Assembly: GCA_903921605.1 (NCBI GenBank)
Contig: CAIXQV010000020.1
Location: 1-14,007, forward strand
DNA length: 14,007 nt
Direction of reading: 5' to 3'
From: an uncultured Planctomycetaceae bacterium
GTDB lineage: Bacteria > Planctomycetota > Planctomycetia > Planctomycetales > Planctomycetaceae
The notes beneath the pieces were generated by a model, which searched no databases, was not told the origin of the DNA, and saw nothing but the letters and a program-made list of their open reading frames with translations. Positions 7,833 to 14,007 of the stretch are shown in pieces (positions within the stretch are counted from its first letter, which is position 1; the number at the start of each line of letters is the position of its first letter). The translations under genes and the position numbers were made by a program.

Positions 7833-7878
7833 CGTGCATGATGCTTGCCAGGACGCTTCGAAGGAACCATCATGCACG
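7833..7878. repeat. Perfect 11-bp inverted repeat upstream of the metallohydrolase gene
   Basis: CGTGCATGATG at 7833-7843 is exactly complemented by CATCATGCACG at 7868-7878, with a 24-base spacer containing the self-complementary CTTCGAAG (7856-7863). It lies about 130 bases before the ATG at 8007. No T tract follows, so it is not a standard terminator. It could be leader RNA structure or a protein-binding dyad. Confidence 0.6.
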
Positions 7879-7992
7879 CGAGTGCTCTCTGCATGCAACA
7901 GGCCGGTATGGCTCTGATTTGATCACGAGCGTATGACCTGTCATTTCAAAGGCCGCAACCGACGACTGAACCATGTGTTTCGTTGTGTGGTA

Positions 7993-7999
7993 AAGGAAG
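7993..7999 (+). promoter_or_regulatory. Ribosome-binding site deciding the metallohydrolase start
   Basis: AAGGAAG lies seven bases before the ATG at 8007. It falls inside the frame that would be translated from the alternative in-frame TTG at 7983, so it favours the ATG. Confidence 0.7.
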
Positions 8000-8006
8000 T
8001 CACTTA

Positions 8007-10721
8007 ATGAGAGCTATTTGTGCTGTTGCGGTGATGTTCATGGCCGGGCTGATGGCTGCTTCAGATCCAGAGGCGGCAAGAGCTCATCCTCCTGAATCCA
8101 AACCAAATGGATCGGCGTCTGGGCAGGGAGGTGAACCTCAGGAAAAAGAGCCGGCCGATCCTGTTTCCGAAGTTGATCGGCAAGTGGCTTACTTTCAGTT
8201 CGAAAGTTTGAGCTGGCTCGCGAGTCGATGTGCCTCGCCGTTACAGCAGGAGACGATTCAGCAGGCGTTGGTGGAGTTGCAGACGGCCACGCAGCTTCCG
8301 CAGGCTCCCTCACTAAGGACGCTTGTGGCGGAGAGAAGATCGCTGCAGGCAAAGCTGCGAGAACGACATCGAGTGGTTTCGTTGGAATGGTCGAAGTCAG
8401 GACTCAAACCCGCGATGGATGTCCCCGCGATTGAAGTTGCCAGGGGACTCTCGCGAGTTGTGATTGTCGAGATCCTCAACACAGATTCGGCAGCGGCGAA
8501 CTTGACGCTGGCCATTGGAGGACAGAATCAGAACGCAGTGCCCTGGACAGTGCTGCCAGGAAAATCGCAGTGGTTTCCATTGATGCTGACGGGGGATTTG
8601 CCAGTTGTGACGGTAACTGTGACAGCAAACGCAGGTGAAGCGACTCACAATTTTTCGCTTCTCATTCAGGTTGCCGAGCCTGCAAAGATTCGTGGCCGAC
8701 TCATTGATGGTGATTTCAACAAAGCCACGCCGGGACGTGTGTGGGTTGAAGGAAGTGATCATCAATATCGGCACGCCGGACCGTTTGCCGCCAACAAGTC
8801 GTTTCTGGAGAAGCCCGTTCTGCAGTCTACTGTGCCTCGTTCTTACGGCGTGCCTTTCTTCTACGCAGATGGAACGTTCGAAATTGAAGTTCCGCCGGGA
8901 CGAACGATTGTGACTCTGGAACGTGGCTTCGAACATTCACTGGCAAGCGAATCGATTAATCTGGCTCCTGGAGAGACTCGGGAGCTCACTCTGTCATCGA
9001 AGCGATTTGTCGACATGAAAGCGGACGGCTGGATCAGCGGTGACACGCATATTCACTGGGTCACGAATGCCTGGAATGTCGATTTGCCGCTTGAGCATTT
9101 ATCACTGGTGCAGAAGGCAGAAGATCTGCGAGTCGTCAACAACCTGACACTGCTGCACCGCACGACCGTCGATGCCTTTGTGAAGCCTTCGCAAGCTCCG
9201 ATGGGGCCGATCAGGAACTTCTGCAACGATGATTATCACATCGAAATGGCTGAAGAGTATCGCAATCAGAATCTCTATGGGCACCTGTGTTTCCTGAACC
9301 TGAAGTGGCTGGTGCTGCCGATCGGAACTGGCCCGCAGATTGCCGGCGATGATTCTCTGGACTATCCCATCAACAAGACCGCCATTCTGCAGGCTCGTGA
9401 ACAGGGAGGCATCAGTATCGAGGCTCACGGAGTCGGAGCCAATCATGAGCTTCCTCTGAACGCCGTGCACGGACTGACCGATTCGCTCGATCAGATTGAT
9501 CCGGATGACTACTACCGACTGCTTGACTGTGGCTTCCAGTTACCACTGACCAACGGCAGCGATCATCCGGCCCGTGTCGCGGGTTGTGCTCGAGCGTATG
9601 TGAAGATCGAAGGTGACTTCGCTTACGAAAAGTGGATCGATGGAATTCGCCGAGGTCGAACCTCTACCACGTCCGGACCATTACTGTCACTGACTGTGAA
9701 TAGCAGAGACGTCGGAGATGTCCTGACGACGACAGCCAGTGGAACGCTTCAGATTCAAGTGACTGCAAAGTCGCGATTTCCGCTGGGGCGAGTTCAAATC
9801 CTCTCTAATGGCGATGTTCTCAGGGAGATCGAAACCCTGGAGAAGCAAGCAGAACTGACCGTCACAATGCCCGCCGGTGAAAGTCGCTGGATTGTGGCGA
9901 GGTGTTCTCGGAACGATCAGTGGAACGCCATCTGGCATCCGGATATCGCGCACACCAGTGCCGTGTACGTTCACGTCGATGGGCGTTCGGTGTTTCGCGA
10001 TGAGGCCGCTCATGAGTGGATCGATCGGATGCGGTTGCATATTCGCGACATCCAGACGAAGGGGCTGTTCGGAAACGCAACTCAGCGCAATGAGGCTTTG
10101 GCGTATGCAGGTGAATCCATTCGTCGCTATGAACGACTGATGGCGATCAGATCGCGGCCTCAGCAACAGGGCTTAGCAACCATTGATGAACAGCGAGATC
10201 TCTTGCTGATGCAGGCCTCGTTTGTATCGCCGCTTAGTCATGATGATCCTTTCGTGAGTGCTATCAGGCATTCGGTGCATTCGGGAAACCTGCGAAATGC
10301 TGCTGAACCACTGACGATTCTGAAGGTGCAAATCAATCCGGAATCCCGAGTCAAACTTGCTCCGATCTCGCTGCCTGAATCGCTGGTTCAGCACAGAACT
10401 CAACGATTTCTGATTGAGATTCACAACGAGGCAAGAATTCAGGCACCGCTCAGAATTCGGGCCTTTGATCAGTCCGGCGGGGACCGGCAACCGGCAGAGT
10501 GGTGCGATGTGCGACTCGTGGAGAATCTGGTTTCGTCGTCGATTCTTTCTGGCGAGGAAACCGAATGGAAGCTGATGGAACTGCGGAGCGATCTTGCGGG
10601 CCGCCGCGAAGTGCGTTTCGAAGCCGACGTGGGCCAGGAAACGCAGGACCTTGGTTTCCGTGCCACGACGGATGTGCTGCTGAAGGTGAATCCGTCTGCA
10701 CCATCAGCCGAAACACGTTAA
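8007..10721 (+). CDS. CehA/McbA-type PHP-domain metallohydrolase, secreted
   Basis: The 904-residue protein starts with a Sec signal peptide (AICAVAVMFMAGLMA, likely cut around residue 26) and a Pro/Glu-rich linker. A helical stretch (about 55-120) leads into an Ig-like domain (about 130-220) and a beta domain starting KIRGRLIDGD (about 227-340). The PHP metal-binding domain (about 341-590) shows D346-T-H348-I-H350 in ISGDTHIHW, E417 in EEYRNQ, H426 in LYGHLCF, H474 in IEAHG, and D519-H520 in NGSDHP, so the metal site looks complete. A further beta domain, a helical stretch and a second Ig-like domain (about 785-895) follow. The CehA/McbA family includes carbaryl ester hydrolases, but most planctomycete members have unknown substrates; a metal-dependent hydrolase acting outside the cytoplasm is the safe reading. 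The ATG at 8007 is preferred over TTG at 7983 because of AAGGAAG at 7993-7999. It appears to be a single-gene transcript ended by a terminator at its stop codon. Confidence 0.88.
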   Translation: MRAICAVAVMFMAGLMAASDPEAARAHPPESKPNGSASGQGGEPQEKEPADPVSEVDRQVAYFQFESLSWLASRCASPLQQETIQQALVELQTATQLPQAPSLRTLVAERRSLQAKLRERHRVVSLEWSKSGLKPAMDVPAIEVARGLSRVVIVEILNTDSAAANLTLAIGGQNQNAVPWTVLPGKSQWFPLMLTGDLPVVTVTVTANAGEATHNFSLLIQVAEPAKIRGRLIDGDFNKATPGRVWVEGSDHQYRHAGPFAANKSFLEKPVLQSTVPRSYGVPFFYADGTFEIEVPPGRTIVTLERGFEHSLASESINLAPGETRELTLSSKRFVDMKADGWISGDTHIHWVTNAWNVDLPLEHLSLVQKAEDLRVVNNLTLLHRTTVDAFVKPSQAPMGPIRNFCNDDYHIEMAEEYRNQNLYGHLCFLNLKWLVLPIGTGPQIAGDDSLDYPINKTAILQAREQGGISIEAHGVGANHELPLNAVHGLTDSLDQIDPDDYYRLLDCGFQLPLTNGSDHPARVAGCARAYVKIEGDFAYEKWIDGIRRGRTSTTSGPLLSLTVNSRDVGDVLTTTASGTLQIQVTAKSRFPLGRVQILSNGDVLREIETLEKQAELTVTMPAGESRWIVARCSRNDQWNAIWHPDIAHTSAVYVHVDGRSVFRDEAAHEWIDRMRLHIRDIQTKGLFGNATQRNEALAYAGESIRRYERLMAIRSRPQQQGLATIDEQRDLLLMQASFVSPLSHDDPFVSAIRHSVHSGNLRNAAEPLTILKVQINPESRVKLAPISLPESLVQHRTQRFLIEIHNEARIQAPLRIRAFDQSGGDRQPAEWCDVRLVENLVSSSILSGEETEWKLMELRSDLAGRREVRFEADVGQETQDLGFRATTDVLLKVNPSAPSAETR

Positions 10722-10738
10722 CGTCAGGCTGTTTTTTT
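10705..10738 (+). terminator. Probable intrinsic terminator overlapping the metallohydrolase stop codon
   Basis: CAGCC at 10705-10709 pairs with GGCTG at 10727-10731, followed at once by seven T residues (10732-10738). The interior holds the palindrome ACGTTAACGT (10715-10724), which can add a short inner stem and contains the TAA stop (10719-10721). The stem is short and has an internal loop, so strength is uncertain. Confidence 0.5.
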
Positions 10739-11036
10739 GCTTCAAGCCGAGTGCCAGCACACTTCGGCTAATTTGATTGAACCAGGTTGCTGTCTGGGCT
10801 CGTTTGTTGTGTATCACCCGGTGTGTTCAGGCAGCAGCAGGAGATTGCCGTCTTTTTAAAACCGCACCGGCTACCGTTGAGTTTGTCATCGCTGCAGGTC
10901 GTCTGCGTCTACGAGCGTCAAAGAGTATCTTCAGACGCCCGAGATCATCAAATTCAAATGCATGCGTCTGCAAAAAAGGATTCATCATTGAGGATTTTCT
11001 TTCCGGGTTTATTTCACGTGAGTTGTTTGCCGGACA
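10722..11036. other. 315-bp region between convergent genes
   Basis: No convincing gene; plus-strand frames that cross it continue antisense into the membrane-protein gene. Besides the two stem-loops at its left end, CAGACGC (10932-10938) is complemented by GCGTCTG (10964-10970). On the minus strand a six-T run (complement of 10972-10977) lies about 60 bases after the membrane-protein stop, but no stem precedes it at the right distance, so I call no terminator for that gene. Confidence 0.5.
10745..10769. other. Stem-loop between convergent genes
   Basis: AGCCGAGTG (10745-10753) pairs with CAC-T-TCGGCT (10760-10769) with one bulged T and the six-base loop CCAGCA. It directly follows the T tract of the putative terminator but has no T tract of its own on either strand. 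It may back up termination or protect the 3' end. Confidence 0.45.
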
Positions 11037-14007
11037 TTACCGCCAAGCGAGGACTCGAAAGATCCCTTCACGCTGCTTGATGCGATTCGGCAATGTGAGC
11101 AAGCGGTCGCGGAAGATGGCCAGGACGAGTCCGGAGCCAAAGATCATTCCACCGCCTATCGTGATTGCCAGTGCAACAGTACTCAGACGGCCCCATGGAA
11201 CGAACAGTGCCAGCGTAACGAAGTACAGCATGGTCATGCCGGTGCCCGCGACCGTTGTCGATTTCAGTTGAAACATCACGCCGGTCGCCAGCAGTGCAAT
11301 GCTGATCGCAAGGAATCCGAGTTCATTCAGCGGCAGGAATTCGCCGCGCGATCTATCGAGAAGCGTAGCAATGGCCAACGGCAGACTTGCCAGTAACGAG
11401 CCAAACAGCAGGCTCATGCTGACCAGATCAGACTGCTCGTCCTGTTCTTTGAACCAGCCGAGATGTCCAATTGTCAGCAGGATTAAACCGCTCACAACGC
11501 AAAACAATTCGAGCTGCTGTCCAGGGCTCAGGTCGATCAAACGATGAACCGCCAGTAACATCACAATGCCCTGAGCGATTGTTGTCACTGAGTACCAGTT
11601 GCGCCCAGCCGGGTGCCGTGTGATCAGTAACGAGACCCCGCTAATGGACAGCATGGCGAAGCAGAATCCGGCGAATTTCCAGTCTATCTCGGCACCGGAA
11701 TGACTGGCGAAGCGACTCAGGCCGAAAAAGACGGACGAGACAAACGCAAGACTCAACACGGCATTCGCCGACTGGAACAGAGCTTCGGAAAGTGAACCGG
11801 CAACGGTCTTCTCCAGCAGTGACAGGCGATAGATGATAAGCATCAGCAATCCGGTGATTGCAAAGGCCAGGATATATCCCTGTGTTCCCAGACCCACATA
11901 GTGCAGCAGTTGCCAGAAGGCGGCACACGTTGTCAATGCCGACAGGTAGACGCACCAGGTCTGGCGGCGGAAGTAAGTGGCAAGTCCATAAAAGACCGCA
12001 GCTTCAGTAAAGAACAATGCCAGCAGCAAATGCCCACGCCCGTTGGCTGAGGACGTCAGGCTCTGATAAGAAGAGGCCAGCGATGAAACCAGCATCAATC
12101 CGGCAGCCACATGAGCGGCCCACAACAGAGGCGTCGCGGGTGATCGATCCGCATAGAGTCGCGATGCCACAAGGTAGGCGATGGGGATCAACATCACGAT
12201 CGGAGCATGACTCTGCCACTGATTCAGCCCCATCGCCGCCAGAGCAGCCACGGCTGCCACCATCGTTGCAGCACCTGTGGCGAAGAAGTAGCCGGTGGTC
12301 AGTGGCAGTGATGACTTTCGGCACTGATGAGCACCTACACGGGATGCCACTGCCGTTAACAGCATCGCTCCCACGAATGTCCAGCGTGGCGGTTCATCGA
12401 CCCAGACTGCATGTACCCCGAAGTGGTCGAGGAACACCACGACTCCTATCAGCACGGGCAGCATTCCAAGCAGCAAGCCAAAGGCAGGCAGCGATCGAGT
12501 GAACTGGTTCTTGTCAGGCAACGCAAGCTGAGCCACATGGCTTAAGAGTGATGTCACGGCAAGAACGGCAATAATCGCATCGACACCGATTTGTAAATCC
12601 AGAATTTGAACAACCAGCACTTCAAGCCACAACAGCATGAAAGCCGCGACATGCAGAAAGACCCCCTTCTTTCGAACCACGAGGTCGGACCATGCGTAGG
12701 CGTAAGTTCCTGCGGCGACCAGGGCAAGAGCTAACCAGCGAAGCTCCCCACAAATTGGTGATGGCGTTGCCTGCAGAGAAGCGTAGATCGACTTGAACCC
12801 AAACGGATACAGCCAGTTTCCAGCGATCTGGGCACCCAGAACAAGCAGAAGACCGGCAGCCAACTGGACTTGACCAGACCAGAAAAACGCCATACCGAAC
12901 CGGCTGCGGTTGAATGGACCTTCCCCGACCTTAAACGCTCGTTCAAGGTGGATTCCAATGAGGCCCAACACGACAAGCAATGTCGCCGGAGAAGCAATCT
13001 CCCAGAACTTTTGTGGGGACGGCGGCAGGTCACTGAGAATCAGCAGACCGGTCATCGTAACCCCGGCACTGAAGACATAGACGAACAATTCGTCCTTCAG
13101 GATCACGGCAGCGAGTCCGTACAAAACGCTGATCAAAACAGCACACATCCAGAGGTGCCCATCGATCGTGATCAGATCATTCGCATGCAGGTACCAAAGA
13201 TTCAGAGGCATCACGAGGCATGACAAAAGAGACAATGCCTTGCCAGCGAGCTGGTACCGGCTGAAACGAAGCGTCGCCAGTCCGCTGCTCAGTAATGCAA
13301 TATTGCTCAACGCCAGAACTATCGCCAGCACCGGCGGTGTGAAAACGTCGTTGAGCCACAGCAGAATCACCAGGCCGACTACCATCAGAGCGCCGCCGAG
13401 CCCCAGCAGGCACTGAATGCTGCGAGGATCAAGAACGATCTCCATGATGCTGCGTCGTGGCTCCGGCGGTTCGACGGGACGCTTAGGCCGAGGAGACTTA
13501 TCGGCACGAGGCACCTGCTCCCCGCTTGTGGTTGTTTCCTCGGAGGCTTCCGGGTTGTTGGAAGAATCTGGTTCTCCACTCCCTGCAACGCATTGTGCTT
13601 CCAGGTCGGAACGATGATTTCCCTCCAGAAAGAGTTGTCGCTCGACGACCTTCAAGCGCGAACGCAGTTCAGCCTGCAGTGCGTGATATTTGCTGAGCGG
13701 GAGAATTCCGCCTGAACGCAGAAACTTAAAAAACTTCGCCATGTAAATGCCCGTGCGAAGTTCCTGAACGGCGGCCGTTTCCTTTGGCTGCCTCGGCAGG
13801 AAACAATCCCGTTGAGGAAAGGCTGTCCCATTTTCTGCATTCAACAAATACGATTCCGCCAGCTTCGGAAAATCACCAAGGATCTTTTGGGAGTCCTCAC
13901 TGGTCAGCAACTGTGCCTTTTCCCATTCAAGGATCTGGTCTTCCGTCGATTTCAGGACAGACAGCAAAAGTTGCCAATTGGACTTTGAATCATTCTTCGC
14001 ATCGGAC
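11037..14007 (-). CDS. Very large polytopic membrane protein, 5' end outside the window
   Basis: The frame is open from the right edge to a TAA at 11039-11037, giving 989 visible residues; the first are SDAKNDSKSNWQLLLSVLKS. No start is supported inside the window: the first candidate is a TTG at 13967 without a ribosome-binding site, and 13 in-frame codons precede it. The N-terminal part (about 1-198) is soluble and charged, with ILEWEKAQLLTSEDSQKIL resembling the start of DUF2157-type proteins, then a Pro/Ser/Glu-rich linker (about 138-185). From about residue 199 to the end roughly 26 hydrophobic segments follow, beginning CLLGLGGALMVVGLVILLWL. The C-terminus is basic: LPNRIKQREGIFRVLAWR. 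The layout recalls large hypothetical membrane proteins of planctomycetes (DUF2157/SCO7613-like), but I recognise no transport or catalytic motif and assign no function. It is convergent with the metallohydrolase gene and probably unrelated to it. Confidence 0.85.
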   Translation of the reverse strand, partial: SDAKNDSKSNWQLLLSVLKSTEDQILEWEKAQLLTSEDSQKILGDFPKLAESYLLNAENGTAFPQRDCFLPRQPKETAAVQELRTGIYMAKFFKFLRSGGILPLSKYHALQAELRSRLKVVERQLFLEGNHRSDLEAQCVAGSGEPDSSNNPEASEETTTSGEQVPRADKSPRPKRPVEPPEPRRSIMEIVLDPRSIQCLLGLGGALMVVGLVILLWLNDVFTPPVLAIVLALSNIALLSSGLATLRFSRYQLAGKALSLLSCLVMPLNLWYLHANDLITIDGHLWMCAVLISVLYGLAAVILKDELFVYVFSAGVTMTGLLILSDLPPSPQKFWEIASPATLLVVLGLIGIHLERAFKVGEGPFNRSRFGMAFFWSGQVQLAAGLLLVLGAQIAGNWLYPFGFKSIYASLQATPSPICGELRWLALALVAAGTYAYAWSDLVVRKKGVFLHVAAFMLLWLEVLVVQILDLQIGVDAIIAVLAVTSLLSHVAQLALPDKNQFTRSLPAFGLLLGMLPVLIGVVVFLDHFGVHAVWVDEPPRWTFVGAMLLTAVASRVGAHQCRKSSLPLTTGYFFATGAATMVAAVAALAAMGLNQWQSHAPIVMLIPIAYLVASRLYADRSPATPLLWAAHVAAGLMLVSSLASSYQSLTSSANGRGHLLLALFFTEAAVFYGLATYFRRQTWCVYLSALTTCAAFWQLLHYVGLGTQGYILAFAITGLLMLIIYRLSLLEKTVAGSLSEALFQSANAVLSLAFVSSVFFGLSRFASHSGAEIDWKFAGFCFAMLSISGVSLLITRHPAGRNWYSVTTIAQGIVMLLAVHRLIDLSPGQQLELFCVVSGLILLTIGHLGWFKEQDEQSDLVSMSLLFGSLLASLPLAIATLLDRSRGEFLPLNELGFLAISIALLATGVMFQLKSTTVAGTGMTMLYFVTLALFVPWGRLSTVALAITIGGGMIFGSGLVLAIFRDRLLTLPNRIKQREGIFRVLAWR

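Larger units (their letters stand above)
7148..8006. other. 859-bp divergent intergenic region
   Basis: This separates the minus-strand glycoside-hydrolase-like gene from the plus-strand metallohydrolase gene, so both promoters probably lie here. Open frames up to 118 codons exist on both strands (for example minus 7410-7766 and plus 7676-7936) but they overlap each other, lack ribosome-binding sites and show no recognisable domain. Promoter-like hexamers occur (TTGACA at 7322-7327, TACAAT at 7533-7538 on plus) but none has a matching partner at proper spacing. The clearest structure is the inverted repeat at 7833-7878. No tRNA-like fold was found. Confidence 0.6.

Noticed and set aside
7676..7936. 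Plus-strand 86-codon frame upstream of the metallohydrolase
   Set aside because: No ribosome-binding site, atypical composition, and it contains the 11-bp inverted repeat.
7983..8006. TTG start for the metallohydrolase
   Set aside because: AAGGAAG is placed for the ATG at 8007, which begins directly with the signal peptide.
10964..10980. GCGTCTG followed by an A run as a terminator for the membrane-protein gene
   Set aside because: On the minus strand the T run comes before the stem, which is the wrong order for intrinsic termination.
13965..13967. TTG as the start of the membrane protein
   Set aside because: The frame stays open for 13 more codons to the window edge and there is no ribosome-binding site, so the gene most likely begins outside.

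Overview
The window looks like a piece of a planctomycete chromosome (Planctomycetes; genus not assignable from sequence alone). The main evidence is a tightly coupled gene pair that is a hallmark of this phylum: a secreted PSCyt1/DUF1549/DUF1553 cytochrome-like protein followed by a DUF1501 protein. Next to it are a CehA/McbA-type PHP metallohydrolase, a large secreted glycoside-hydrolase-like protein and a very large polytopic membrane protein of a type common in planctomycetes. Ribosome-binding sites are weak or absent at several genes, and two genes have possible TTG starts.

Layout, left to right. Positions 1-215 (minus) hold the first 71 codons of an IS4-type transposase that runs off the left edge, with a strong ribosome-binding site and a leader full of inverted repeats. 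Positions 216-663 carry no convincing gene but have two clusters of stem-loops (236-304 and 492-595). Positions 664-2106 and 2112-4505 (both minus) are the DUF1501 and PSCyt1/DUF1549/DUF1553 genes, five bases apart and apparently translationally coupled. After a 284-bp gap, 4790-7147 (minus) encodes a secreted three-domain protein with a probable TIM-barrel core. Positions 7148-8006 are an 859-bp divergent intergenic region with a perfect 11-bp inverted repeat. Positions 8007-10721 (plus) encode the secreted CehA/McbA-type metallohydrolase, ending in a probable intrinsic terminator that overlaps its stop codon. Positions 11037-14007 (minus, convergent) encode a membrane protein with about 26 predicted membrane segments, whose true start lies beyond the right edge.

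Four of the six genes (664-10721) encode proteins with export signals. The cytochrome-like/DUF1501 pair is probably one transcription unit. The glycoside-hydrolase-like gene lies upstream on the same strand and may share it or have its own transcript, and the metallohydrolase gene is divergent from that gene across a shared regulatory region. A role of these exported proteins in breaking down an extracellular polymer is plausible but is inference: no substrate can be read from the sequence. No CRISPR array, tRNA or rRNA was seen. The least described items are the glycoside-hydrolase-like protein, the polytopic membrane protein and the stem-loop clusters.
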